In this document: positions 1 through 11,775 of the stretch, one piece after another
Layout of the letters: each line of letters opens with the position of its first letter
How positions within the stretch are numbered: the stretch's first letter is position 1
From: Irpex lacteus
Lineage: Eukaryota; Basidiomycota; Agaricomycetes; Polyporales; Irpicaceae
NCBI GenBank assembly: GCA_001986395.2
Contig: MQVO02000003.1
Location: forward strand, 434,001 to 498,000
Direction: 5' to 3'
Length of the DNA: 64,000 nucleotides
Notes under the pieces: generated by a model
The model's input: only the letters and a program-made list of their open reading frames with translations
Database searches by the model: none
Told to the model about the DNA's origin: nothing
Translations under genes and position numbers: made by a program

Positions 1-548
1 CGGCTCACGTATGAAAGCATGATCCCCAAGACTTCTTCCCGCATGGGACATACAAAAGCTTGACAGCTTATGATGGACGCTGTACACAGAGAAGTGTCAC
101 GGCTAGAGATATAACCGAAAGACGAGCATCGTCTGTAATCGACAGATGGCGAGATGATTAGTAGAAGTGCTTTCGCATGGATTTCAGCCCACCAATCGCG
201 GCGGCTTCATATTGCTCAGACCAACGTATAACCCAACCAGTTATAGCATGCAGAAACGAAACTACGCACTATCTTAGTATCCATCTCACTGTAAGTTCGT
301 ATGTTGAGGTATACTTGCGACGAGTGGTAACGCTCTTCGCCGCCGAGCAGGGGCGGTTATCAGATAAGTGATTACAACATCTCAATCGCCAGTAAATACT
401 ACGAAGACTTCTGTCTCCAATGTCAATGACATTGCAATAACAGCTGGCGTATATCGTGACTCACCCGGTCAGATGGAAAGATATCAGTCACACGTATGAG
501 CGTATGACATCGTTGAGGGATCGATAACATCGCCAAGAGACTATGAGA
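1..548. other. Intergenic start of window
   Basis: Downstream flank of DBP6. It has only short frames and no recognisable protein, RNA gene or repeat. Confidence 0.5.
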
Positions 549-3174
549 CTATGACCGAACATAAACTTGCTTTAAGCTTTCCAACGCGGCCTATCGAATA
601 TCCACAAACGTCAGCCATCGTAAGAAGGTATTCAACTTAGTTGAATGATACGTCACCTCATAGTGGGGGGCGAGAGGAGCAAGATCCTTTTCTTGGACTC
701 TCAAACGCTTGATAGCGTCCAGGTGGCCTGCCTCTCTCATAACGTTCTTGAAATGACGTGCCTGTCGAGGATCCCGTTTGGTGAGAATCAACAAGCAACT
801 GTAGGTGCAGAAGTACTACCTCTTGCTCTTCGACCAATGTCCATGCGTGCCCTTCACGTCCAGCCCTTGCCGTACGCCCCACTCTGTGAACATACTTACG
901 CATGTCCACGGGGGCGTCGTAGCTGACGACATGGGATACATGCGTGATGTCAATACCTCGCGAGATAAGATCAGAGCATACGAGTCTGATAAACATAAAC
1001 ATCGATTAGCGATATCGTTTTGATCTTGCGCAGAGATCACGTACATGTGAATCTCCTGGCTCTTGAACTTTTCCAGAACAGCCTTGCGGTCGCTTGGGCT
1101 GAGATCGCTGGAGTATGGCTGGATCACGACCTTACTCTCATCTTGTCCAGATGCATGCGAGTGTCGGCTGGTTTCGAAGAACTGGAAGAGCTGTACCAAG
1201 CGCGTGGTGGACTCGGCCGATTTTGTGAAGACGATGGCGTTTCGCACTTGATGTGCATGAATGAGGTGGAACAAGATGAGCGGTTTCTGCGACGTTTCAC
1301 AAACCACCATATGTTCCTTGAATAGGAATGTTAGAATGCATACGTATCAAGAGATGAATAGAAAACGTACTCTGAGAGAAGCAGGCATCGTGAACCGTTC
1401 CATGACTACATCCATGATATGCTCTTCCGTGTCTTCAGAACTCTTCTTCGCCGAATCCTGTACAATGAAGTACTTCGGCTCGCGGAGACTCAGAGCGGCG
1501 ATCTTCGAAGGGTCCCGAGTCAACGTAGCGGAGAATAACAGTTTTTGGCACGAAGGTTCGGTCCGTTCGTCTAGTCGAGTATGAATGTGGGGCATATCTC
1601 GGAGAAGACTGAGAAACGCCGGCGCCAGTGCATCCGGAGTGGAGAGTGTATTGTGTCTCGCGTTGTCATCTGGTTTGCTAGTAAGCGGCTTCGGCCGTGT
1701 GGCAGCGAGCACTTGGGCCAACCAATCTTGGAAGGACTGAGCGAGCAGCCTGTCGGCCTCATCGACGACCTGTACGTGACGAATTACAAAAGAGTTAAGT
1801 GTATTTTCAGATATGTCAGGCACGAACGTACCAGGAAACGGAGATGCTGAAGAGAGAAATTGGGCGAAGAGTTGAGATGATCTATCAAACGCCCGGGTGT
1901 GCATATCAAGATGTCGACTTTGCTCGAGCCACCTTGCAATCTGACAAGATACGTTCATAGATGTTCACTGATAAAACTCGGACAGACTCACCCAGAAGAT
2001 TTATCGGCGATTAACTGCGCTTGCTCGTGTGCAAACGAGTGTTGACCTGTGGCGGTTCCAATCTATGGAGATTAGTCATAATGACGGAATACGCGTATGA
2101 CCGGCATACCTTTAGTCCACGGCCTTTCGCAACCTCCTCGAACGTTTCCCGTACCTGAGTTACCAGATCTCTTGTCGGAAGTACGATAAGCGCACGTAAA
2201 CGAGTGACCACACGGGTAGCAAGGATCTACAACTCAACTCGCACGGTAAGTTACGTATGTTTAACAAACATCGGACATAATAAGCTTCCTTACCTCAACA
2301 ATGGGAACAACATACGCGAGCGTTTTTCCACTGCCGGTCGGCGCGGAGACACAAAGGTCGCGTGGAGGGTCGTAAGGAAGATACAGCGACTGCTGCTTCT
2401 TGTCGGAGAGAAGAAAAGGTATCACCGCGGTCTGCACTTCAAAGAATGTTTGAAACCTACAAACAAGCTCAAACCTCGATCACGAACGTACCCGCAAACA
2501 GTTCTTGAATCCCTAAGTCTTTCAGCCGCTTGGCTGTCTTATCGCCAATGCCAACGCCCTCTAGGCTCGCTGTCGTGCCTGGATCGATCAGCTCTGCTTC
2601 TATCAGTGCCTTTTCTTGACCTTGAAGGGCAAGAGTCGACTTGGAAGGCGCATCAGCATGTCTGGGGAGTGGGAATCTCGGCAAAGCTGACTCTGCAGTC
2701 AATTGCGTATTAGCAAGAGGTGGTATATTGGCGGAGCCAGGTTCATTCTGTGTTGGCAGAGTAGCAGTATCTTTCGAGAGTACTTCTTCTTTGTCTGCAG
2801 TGGTGTCCTCGGCCTCAGTTTTCCTCCGTTTAGTAGGTCTCTCCTGTACGCGAGTTTCGCTCGATGTGGCATGCACGTCTAAAGTTACCTCCGGTGATAG
2901 AATAACGGGTGCTTCGTCTTCGTCTTCATCCTCGCTCTGGTCCTCGTCGTCGTCATCACTGCGGACTTCCAATGACTGGTTCTTATTGGGCAATGCATGA
3001 GGCACTGTTTTACGCTGTTTCCGCCTCTCCTTTTTCGCTTTCAAGTATCTTTTCTTTGCCTTAGTTTTGACCTACGCCAATTTTCAGTGCCTTGACATAG
3101 ACTATTTTGGTGACACTTACCTTGGAAGTACTGGCAGATGCATTCTTTATTATCGAAGTATCAGATTGAGCCAT
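549..3174 (-). CDS. DBP6: DEAD-box ATP-dependent RNA helicase Dbp6 (DDX51-like)
   Basis: Nucleolar RNA helicase; the family acts in early 60S ribosomal subunit assembly. The gene starts at 3174 (MAQSDTS...) with a 54-nt exon, then a long K/R- and D/E-rich tail (about 3071-2485). The helicase core follows over several exons: Walker A APTGSGKT near 2340, PTRDL near 2180, TPGR near 1890, DEAD (VVDEADRLL) near 1765, SAT (LLFSATLT) near 1520, and [10 protein letters not shown] near 880. The segment [16 protein letters not shown] near 2060 is typical of the Dbp6/DDX51 group. The reading frame stops at 591, but splicing out 656-591 (donor GTGACG, acceptor TAG) joins a last 14-codon exon encoding [12 protein letters not shown], the expected C-terminus, so I place the stop at 549. 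Exon edges are inferred. Frames are intact. Confidence 0.9.
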
Positions 3175-6100
3175 TCTTGACAGATGTTGTGAGAACACCT
3201 GCACCCAAGAAACTTTGAGTAATGGTGGTTTACAGCTTGAAACGAAATAAAGTGCTGGAAATGAATCTTAGATCTATAGTGCGTAGACGCCTGACCGACT
3301 GGGCGTGACGCCCGTTGCCCCCGCATATGCATCACGCTCCCACCACTTCTCCTTAACCACATACATACAATGTGGTTTTTCCACCACCAACAAGAACGCT
3401 GTGACATATAGGTATGGTTGTGAATTCAATCAATGGTGGCTTCTTACATATAGCTGGTTACTGCGGGGCTTACTGGTATAGCGGTGTAGGTGTGTTCAGC
3501 CTTAATATATAGTCTTTCGGAGGATTTATATCTTTATCTTCTGGCAGGATACCTGAAGCGTCGTCACCAGCAGGAAGTCCCCCTACCTGTCGCACGAGAG
3601 ACTGTCATCAGAAGCGACTGAGAATGTAACCGCTCTCGTACGTATTTCACCTACATTCCCTCGCGTCTTGTTGTCTCAATCTCCAATCGTGACTGCGCAG
3701 TGCAAATACCGAGGTACCAAGCTAGTGGCCGACAATTTCAGCCATAACTCTCTGCATGAATCTCTTCTTCCTGCCAATTTTCTCTGTTTTGATCGGGGCT
3801 ACAAAACAAGATATCGTGAGTTGTGTCACTAGTATGTTTCAGCTGATTACGGTCGCCGGTAGATGCATTGTAAACCTTATGCAAGTTCTGCTCATGATTG
3901 TAGAGAGTTCATCTCATGGTGAATATTGCATGGATTGTACTTCGACATGCCATCTCTCCTAAACAACATGGGAAGCTACGCCACCATTATCCTGGAGTGC
4001 AGCAATTTACTTACTCGCTGTCCTTCCGTCACGGTACTTGCAAACTACCTCAGCCTCTGACGCAATCGCCAAAGGTGCAAGGTGAACGGCAGGTCCATAA
4101 TACTATATCGTGTAGTACGCATGTTTATCGGGTCATACGGTATGTTCATGCCGAATCGTAGTGTACCAGAAAAGCCTCATGGCCGAAACTCTAGGGTCTT
4201 AGTTCATGGCCGGGGCTCGTTGCAGCCGCGTGAAGCTCCGCCTTATCATAGCGTGGTGGACCTTCGATCAATATACGCCAACAACACAGGGTCCTTTTCG
4301 GTTGTTTCTCCGTCGGGATCAGGAACGCAGGACCGTTCGTTCGACTTCCGACAGTGGTGTAAACCTGCGCCCTGATCTTATGCTAGCGGGCTGCGTCGTG
4401 AGCTAGACTTCTGCGGTGTTGTGCCGGATATTCTCCTTGTCTGGGGAAGGTTTATACACCGCTATATCTCAAGTGCTGTGGATCACAAAAAGTACATGTC
4501 TCTCTCTGTCCTCGTTCGACTTGCTAGCAGTCTATAAAACTTGTCTCGGCCTGATATTCCATCGATACCGGACCTTCTTGGATAGCGAGCCTGACTGCTT
4601 ATCTGGGAATTTTCCTATCAATCCCCTATCCAAATCCCATCTGTCCTTGATTTTATTATGGACCTTCTGAAGACGTTTGGTACAGCGGCTTCGCGAACCG
4701 TCCTGTTCGGCCTCCATGTTGTGATTGTCCACGTAGTGTGTATAATCACCTCGTGATGGCCACTGGCTGGTTTCCGTTCCTCCGATTCCGAAGGTTCCGT
4801 CAGCGGCTTGGTGAGATCATGGGACACTACGCCTTCAATACATCTTCGTCATATAAAGCAGCGCTCCATACCACTAAGTATATTTGGCTTCCCTTCTTGT
4901 TTTCTAGCTCGACCTCTGTTAACTGCTCGATACGCCTCCTGGACTCAGCACCAACCGTGTTAGGGATTTTGCCCGTTGTGCTCCTATGTGCCAACAAGAA
5001 TGGTGTGTATTCATAATCAACGGCCTTTCCCTTATTCTTACTGCCATCCATAGTCTGGTGAATCGCCATAGAGGCTGTGGGGTATGCTTCAATGTCCTAT
5101 ACATGTGGGTCACATGCGCTGATAGTGTATTCTCAAGCACAACGTCCTACTTTACTACTCTGGCGAGGTTTACGATTGCAATCAAGAATACTGTAGTCTA
5201 AGCAAGGCCCATATACACAAGACGGCACGCAACTGCTCATGTCCTAAAGTGAGATGTATCTGCTCTGCGCTATCGTGCCGTATGTCTGATGCAGTATTTC
5301 AACCACCAAGACTTACAAGGACTATATTAAGGTGGTCAACATCATTCAAGAGGCTTGCGATGGCTGCAAAGAGGCCGCATTTGCAGAGCTCGTGGGACGC
5401 AGACGATGAGCCCCACCTTCCGCCGCTCGGTCCATTCATCTACTTGCTCATGCCATTCCTTCCTGCTTTCGTCTTGCAAGATACGTGCCATTTTGCTGTC
5501 ATAAATACCTGAACCCTGTACATTTACTACGCATGTCCGTTATACATATTGCAATTTGTCCCCTGGAAGTTGAAGATCCCTAGAATTCAGGTACGAGGCC
5601 GGCGTGACGTCCCGAACTGGGTGCTTCGATGTGGTATGGGCACCATCACTTATCGCCGCTGGCTTCCTTCTAACGAGCTGCGACGAGGATCCTCCAAACC
5701 AGGAAGTGGATGTGTGTATGCCCCTGGCCGCGACCATGACTTGTACGTCCTTTGCCCTCGGGTTGACAGCCTTCAGCGCATTGGTTGTTTTGTGAAAGCC
5801 GACACCTTTGGTGAACGGCGAGGGAAGCTATATCTCGCAAAGGAAACCATGGTCTCGACGGTCGGTGGAGGTGTTCGCACGGAGTGCATTGAAGATCTTC
5901 TCGTCAGAAGGTCAAGTGACCCCACATTGCCAGAAATGTCGTTCATTGGTCGCGCGAAGGCTCACAGCTCCTTCGTGTACGTCGATCACACGTGGAGATA
6001 TCATATTGAACTCTGAAGTAGGTCTACAAATGGCTCAGGGAATGCAACAGTACGGGTCGGTCTGGGGCATCGTACCATTGCACATTCAGCTACAAGTCAC

Positions 6101-7669
6101 CGACTTACCAAAAGCACTCTAGCTTTCGAAGCTAGGAACCTTTGCAGTGAGAAGACTAGCTGGTATAGATTTATAATGACATCGTCCTCCGCCCTTGACC
6201 TCCGTGTTGGATATCTCCCACATCTTTCTGCCCCATTTCTGCGTGCATGTCGAAGGTGAGCCATCCTGGGAGCTGACCGTGAAGGTAGGATACCGTTCAT
6301 CTCACCTGATAGCTGCGATATTAACATGGAATGGGAAGAAGACTTCTTCAAACGGGCTGCTCCCTTCTGTGACTGCCCCGAGAAGAGCGAGTGGCTAGGT
6401 AGAAAATTGTCATATATGACAAACAGCCTGTCAAAACCCCGTTACTTCTGAAATATTCAGCATGGCAAACAACGTAAGTGAAAACAGCACTGGGCATTCT
6501 GTTCCTCTAATATGAATGCTCAGTACCAGGAAGGCTCCATAGTCTTGTTACCCTCCGAAGTTTATTCGATCCATGCTCGGTGTAATGTGCCTTCAGAGTG
6601 ACTATGTGAAGGCTGGGCAAACGGCCATGAATAATTCCAGAATCAGCAGATATAATGACAGAGAAGTACAGTTGCATAGGATGGGTAAGTCAAGTCAAGC
6701 GTACCATACAAAACAGAGGAGCTTGTAAGAGTATCGCTCAGACAAGAGTACCGCTCTCAGTCACCACGGTGGATCGTCGTGCCGGGCATCCGGGCAATGG
6801 TTTAAACCTGCTAAACAAAGATGTATGATCCACCATGACTGGTAAGCATTTGGTAAGGCTGTTCTTCTGTCATGATCTGCTTAATAGAAGTTAGGAACTG
6901 GTAAACGTTCGAGCTGGTGTAGCAAACGTATCGGAGTTAGGTTCGAAGTTTCCCCTATACAGCGCAACAAAATCTTGACGTTCAGGTGACAATTTTTGCA
7001 CGGGTAGAGATTTCGTGATGCGGTAGCATGCTATTGAGCAAACACCAGCTGCAGGTCGCAGTCGGCCCGAATGCAAAGCCGTATCGCGTCTGTCAGGATA
7101 AGTCTGGCGGAAAATACTTAAGTTATTAGCAAAGTTTATAAGGGTATTGGGAAATCGTACTTGAAACAGTAGAGAATTATGCCTCGGAAGCACTGCAGAA
7201 TGCTATTCAAGTTAGGCCTATGAGCAAGTCGAAAAGTTGATCCATCCATTCGCCGCAGATGCAAAAGGCACACTCACTGATACAATATAGCCTCCTCGGG
7301 ATAGCTAATTAGCAGCTATTCAGGTAGCACAGTTCGCCAGCACACGCAGTAGAGTACATATCCAAGCTGTTGCGATTCACTGGCATGATGCATGTGCAAT
7401 GTGGTACTAGTAGTGGGTGTGAACAAGCTTTCCAAGTTAACCACGACGTGGAGCGCCGGGAGTGCACAGGCGTTTATTATCGGCGCATACACGTGGCTCA
7501 CACGTGGCCTTACTTTACTATACACGAGCTTCAGGTCGCTCTCAGCGACTTGCTCTGTGCCACCATCCACATAATTGCAGGTATTTCACGTTACGTTTGG
7601 TCTCATGGCGTTGCCACCACGTTCTGCTTCTACAAGTTCCTGTGCTGACTTTTCAAACGTAAAGTTAGG
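3175..7669. other. Gene-poor 4.5-kb stretch with fragmentary hydrophobic frames
   Basis: This holds the DBP6 promoter and then over 4 kb without a gene I can support. Short frames around 3756-3960, 4416-4830, 4740-5040 and 5550-6120 are hydrophobic or mixed in character. They change frame and stop repeatedly and contain no motif I can name. This could be a relict of one or more membrane-protein genes, or simply unconstrained DNA. I found no terminal repeats or transposase motifs. From about 6400 to 7660 nothing is visible except the probable promoter of the next gene. Confidence 0.4.
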
Positions 7670-8920
7670 ATGAAACCCTCGCTTCGTGATGCGGCTCCTC
7701 GAGGACCAGAATACGACCCGTCGTTAGAATTCCCGGGGGATGACGAGGGTTATGTTCAGTCTCGGAGCAATGACCCATATGATAGTTGGAGTGCCTTTAT
7801 ACCACTGGATGCACAGGAGGAGTCCGAACCTCAGGCCTCCGTAGCCTCGTCCCTCGCAGTACCTTCACTTCGGCTGATTCGACTCCCCGAACACGGAACC
7901 AAACCAATCCTTCCTAGGTCTCAGAGACTCGCAATAATCGACGGATACACCGAAATTGAACTTGGACGCGACCTGCCTCCATCCGGAAGTGACAAACCCC
8001 GCATCCGACTCAAGGATATGGAGGTCTCTAAGCTTCATGCAACAATCTACTGGGATATTGGCAGACGAGAGTGGGCGATCGTCGACATGGGCTCCAAGCA
8101 TGGTACTTTTGTGCTGTCGCATGCTGCATCTGAAGTTGCGAGTGCTAGTTCCGATGCCCAGGACTCTAGAGGTCAGAGATTGTCTTTGCCTCGTGCTTCA
8201 AGTATTCCGCGTCGGCTGCAACATCTGGATCGCATTTCAGTCGGGAGCACATCCTTCCTCGTCCATATACATGAAGATTGCCTGCCTTGTAAGGAATGTA
8301 CATCCTCTGGCGGTGACGAAATTCCTCTAGCCAATGCCTCTCGGTCAACCTCTAACGCCACGGTATCAAATAAACGAAAGCGAGAGGACCCGTCAGATTC
8401 CTCTGCCGCGACCACGGGGGATGCAAAGAAGTCCTTATCAATGCTGAAACGTACATTACTTTCAAGACATGATGGACCTTACAATACCTCAAGTAAGGGT
8501 CCATACGTCGATCGAAGTGCCCGACGGAGGGCTCTGCATCCTGATGCTCCAGGAGCTCCCGCAGACCCCAGTATCTCCAGAACCAACTCCATCCCTATAC
8601 CACCGCGACCACCACTCTCATCTCTACCAACTCCTCCTCGACCGCCCAGTCCTCCAGCACCTCTCTCAAGCTCCAATATCGGCCATCGCCTGTTAATGAA
8701 GCAGGGATGGGCCCCAGGGACAGCGCTTCGTTCTACACCTGAATCTGTAGCTGGCGACACCACGGCTTCTATGGACCTGGTGGTCCCCCTGGAGCCAAAG
8801 GCAAGAATGTCGCGCGCGGGACTGGGTATATCGGACCCTACACCACCTCCGTCTTCACAGAATGGATCGTGGAGAGATGAGGGTAAATACCGTCGCTGGA
8901 CTAATGCCGAGTTTCGTTGA
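7670..8920 (+). CDS. FHA and G-patch domain protein (AGGF1-like)
   Basis: A single-exon, 416-residue protein. Residues about 66-201 form a forkhead-associated domain, a phosphothreonine-binding fold. GRDL (99-102), SKLHA (120-124) and DMGSKHGTFV (139-148) are the expected loop motifs, and DRISVGSTSFLVHIH closes the domain. A basic/serine-rich linker with KRKRED (235-240) may hold a nuclear signal, followed by a proline-rich stretch (about 308-332). Residues 336-387 form a G-patch (IGHRLLMKQGWAPG... with AGLG at 383-386). The usual GLG after PGT is replaced by ALR, with an insertion. FHA plus G-patch is the combination seen in AGGF1-type nuclear RNA-processing proteins; the exact function here is inferred. 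The 3' end is duplicated twice downstream. Confidence 0.85.
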   Translation: MKPSLRDAAPRGPEYDPSLEFPGDDEGYVQSRSNDPYDSWSAFIPLDAQEESEPQASVASSLAVPSLRLIRLPEHGTKPILPRSQRLAIIDGYTEIELGRDLPPSGSDKPRIRLKDMEVSKLHATIYWDIGRREWAIVDMGSKHGTFVLSHAASEVASASSDAQDSRGQRLSLPRASSIPRRLQHLDRISVGSTSFLVHIHEDCLPCKECTSSGGDEIPLANASRSTSNATVSNKRKREDPSDSSAATTGDAKKSLSMLKRTLLSRHDGPYNTSSKGPYVDRSARRRALHPDAPGAPADPSISRTNSIPIPPRPPLSSLPTPPRPPSPPAPLSSSNIGHRLLMKQGWAPGTALRSTPESVAGDTTASMDLVVPLEPKARMSRAGLGISDPTPPPSSQNGSWRDEGKYRRWTNAEFR

Positions 8921-9890
8921 AACACTACGACGCGCGTCGTGTCCTGGGACGATTACGTCTTTGCTGTATTCGTATGGTGATACAGGAGATATGGTGGGCG
9001 GCAATAGATCAAAGTCCTATACCTAGATGCTTTAGGATCTTACATAAATTGTGATGTTCCCAGGACCTTCATTCCTATACCACGACCCTCCGCTATACGA
9101 CTCGAACATTACGTCCACTATCGATCTGGTCGTCCTTCTGGAGCAGAGGGGAGGGATATCGCGTGCTGGGCTGGGCTTATCAGACTCTGACCCACAGAGC
9201 TTTGGTGGATGAGGGTAAATATGGTCGTTGGACGAATACCGAGTTTCGAAGGAACACCACGACGCGAGTCGTGGTCTGGGAATGACTGCACTATCCACTC
9301 TACAGGTCGGGTCTATTGCTGTCTTCGTGCGAGCACGGTAGTCACGATGGGCAACAGTACTAGTGGTACAAGGGCCATAAGTCGAGCGAAGTGTCCGCAT
9401 AGGGCTCTACACCCGGACACTCCTGGATCTCCCCCAAGCATCCATGTTCCTATACCACCACCATCCTCCAAGCTTGCATTTCCTCATGGCACTCCCCGCC
9501 ATCCCGTGCCTTTCACAAGTTCCAACGTCGGCCATCGCCTGTTAATGAAGCAGGGTTGGGCACCCGGAACAGCACTTCGTTCCACACCCGAGTCTGCAGC
9601 TGGTGACACCACGGCTCCTATCGACCTGGTAGTCCTTCTGGAGCCAAAGGCAAGAATGTCGCGCGCGGGGCTGGGTATATCAAACTTTGCGCCACCTTCG
9701 TCTTCGTTGCCGCGGATCGTGTCTTGGAGAGAGGAGGGAAATAAGTATCATCGTTGGGCGGACACCGAGCTCAGGGCTTTGTGTCCTGGAACCATTACCA
9801 TATGCCTCGTATCCTCTGCTTCATTCGGTATATGTGCGAGGTATGGTGATATGATACGGTAGAGTCACGATGTGATCATGGGCGGCAATG
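8464..9890 (+). repeat. Three tandem segments derived from the 3' end of the FHA/G-patch gene
   Basis: Segment 1 (about 8464-9017) is the real gene end plus flank. Segment 3 (about 9344-9890) repeats it nearly completely, from the ARRRALHPD-like stretch through the G-patch and C-terminus and into the flank ending GGGCGGCAATGATC. Segment 2 (about 9053-9343) is shorter: it matches the C-terminal part and flank but lacks the G-patch core. All three share the motif encoding DLVV..LE followed by SRAGLG, the segment encoding the WT/WADxE-type tail, and a GTC(G/C)TG-containing flank. This looks like tandem duplication followed by decay. Confidence 0.8.
9053..9862 (+). pseudogene. Decayed duplicate G-patch/C-terminal fragments
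   Basis: An open frame at 9209-9862 joins the tail of segment 2 to segment 3 and reads through a full G-patch (VGHRLLMKQGWAPGTALRS) and the C-terminal tail. It has no FHA domain, and its first ~50 codons are duplicated-flank sequence in a non-native frame. I regard it as a pseudogene fragment. A short transcribed G-patch-only protein cannot be excluded. Confidence 0.6.
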
Positions 9891-10109
9891 ATCATCGTTC
9901 ATCTGACATATCCGGGCCACACACGCGGGACATACCAGTACATCTTCTCGAGATCCCAGCAGCCTATTCCTCGGATGGCTACAACGTGACTAGTGACTTC
10001 TGTGATGTGATCGATTGCAGTCACTGCACATGCAGCGTACGCTCCTCCGCTGCTGCTACTAACCACGCCTCAGTCGCGCCACGGCCCCGGTAGCTCAGGC
10101 TCTCCCACT

Positions 10110-11008
10110 ATGACAGACTACGACGAGACCCTCCTGGCCTCTGCGCCGTCTATATCGCGCAAGCAAAAACAGGTGTGTACCTCTCATCCCTTCACTACGC
10201 CACACCGTCACACTTCCCAATATCAATATAAACATTGATTTAACTTTAACGTTTGTAGGAAAGCTACAACATCGCCCTCCTGCACCCGGCTCCCACACCC
10301 CCCAGTCCCATCGAAAGCGCACCCCTCACCTCGTACCGTCCTTCTTCGCCGCACGCCACACGCCCTTCCAAGGAGGCTTACTACCCCGGCCAGTCTTCTG
10401 CGAGACAGCCGTGGTATCGGAATAAGAAGGTGCTGATTGCGAGTGGCGTTGGGTTGGTTGTTGTGGGGGCTATTGTGGGTAGTGCTGTTGGTGGGAGTGT
10501 TGGGCATCGTTCGAAGAACCAGAGCGCGCTCGCGGGTGAGGGGGGGTCGTCGTCGACTGGCGGTGTGGATGTACCACCCTCTGCGTCGGTCTCCGGGCCT
10601 CAACCTTTCCCGACACCGACTGCTACCCCTACCTCATCCCTTTCGAATGCTTTTGGCTCCCAGACTTTCGAGCCAACGGGTACGGACACGCGTGGTGTCT
10701 CTCCTAGCAGTACCGGTGGTGGACAGCCCATCGACATCAGTAGTACTCCATCGGGAGACCCGGACACTGCGTTTCCCACTGAGACCGGGAGCGAGACGGA
10801 CAGTGGCGGAGGTGGCGTGAGGCCGAGCGACTCGGGGGTTGTTAGTGGTGTACCTGTCGGGGAACCCACTCAGACTCAGACTACACCTCATAGGACGCAT
10901 ACAGGCACTCGTAACTCGATGTTTCGTGGTACGGTGGTGGCCACGCCGACGGCCACGCCTGAGGGAGGGGATCCGATACAGGAAGATCCTGTACAGACTA
11001 ATAAATAA
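10110..11008 (+). CDS. Single-pass membrane protein with Ser/Thr-rich ectodomain
   Basis: Two exons, 10110-10172 and 10259-11008, give a 270-residue protein with an 86-bp intron. The N-terminal ~75 residues are polar and proline-rich. One hydrophobic helix at about residues 79-101 (VLIASGVGLVVVGAIVG...) is preceded by RNKK, which suggests a cytosolic N-terminus by the positive-inside rule. The remaining ~165 residues are Ser, Thr, Gly and Pro-rich low-complexity sequence, likely O-glycosylated and facing the wall or lumen. No catalytic domain is visible. Basidiomycetes encode many such proteins; the function is unknown. There is no signal peptide, so it would insert as a signal-anchor protein. 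Confidence 0.75.
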
Positions 11009-11439
11009 TGGGTGGTGTTATTAGCTTCTTACCTCATTGCACATCGTTTCCTCGCCTTCGAGTTACAGTTATCATTACATACTAGGCCACATCCCTGCTC
11101 CAGACTTGCACGTGACTTTAATCCTTCGCGTGTTAACATTGTATACCAACACGCTGTGTTCCACTCTCAATACTCGCCATTACACACCGTATTCTGAGGG
11201 TCGCTGACCAATATCACGATGGCTCGGCCACGCTGTCAGCTGCACGCGAGTTTGCCACGCGCGCAACGCATGTTGTTCTGAAATGATATTTTATTGGACA
11301 GCAGCTTGAGTAAATACGACATTTCGCGTGTATACGCGACGCGTCTTCGCGTTCAAACATGGAGAGTCGAGAGGAGGACCGAGGAGTAGAACCAGGCGGA
11401 TCAAGGCTGAGATCAGTGATCGAACCTGGAGTTTCCTGA

Positions 11440-11775
11440 TTTGGGTGCGACGCGGTCGTGTTATTTGCGCGTATTGATTCCTCCACGTGGGAGCGCGAGT
11501 TCGAGTCGATGTTCGAGTTCGAGTTGTTCGTTCTTCTGCGGCTGCCATCCTCCCTCGCCAGCCTCGTCTGTAAAACACCCCCTCCTCCTCTCCGGCGAAC
11601 GTGGGCTCCCTCATCTCTCTCAACAACCATCAACATCCCCGACCCAACATCCTCGCGGTAACTTTTCTCTTTCTTCTCATCTTTCCGACGTCCAACAACA
11701 CCTGTGCGACCCGCCCCTCGCGTAACACATCTCGAACATATCTCTCAACCGTTAGGTAATCTTTCATTCACCGCA
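11440..11775 (+). promoter_or_regulatory. Pyrimidine-rich promoter/5' leader of the cyclin gene
   Basis: The last ~300 bp before the cyclin start codon are strongly C/T-rich on the coding strand. They include tracts such as TTTTCTCTTTCTTCTCATC near 11661 and end in CTTTCATTCACCGCAATGG. CT-rich leaders near transcription starts are common in basidiomycete genes. No TATA box is evident. The exact start site is not determinable from sequence. Confidence 0.45.

Noticed and set aside
5549..6016. A 155-codon open frame as a gene.
   Set aside because: Low hydrophobic order, no motif, competing frames on the same strand, and no splice context. Insufficient support.
9209..9862. A 217-codon frame with a G-patch, as an independent gene.
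   Set aside because: It is composed of duplicated gene-end fragments plus flank and lacks its own conserved N-terminus. Reported as a pseudogene fragment instead.
10223..10900. Minus-strand frames opposite the Ser/Thr-rich membrane protein gene.
   Set aside because: They are shadows of low-complexity coding sequence; the plus-strand two-exon model has a transmembrane helix and clean splice sites.
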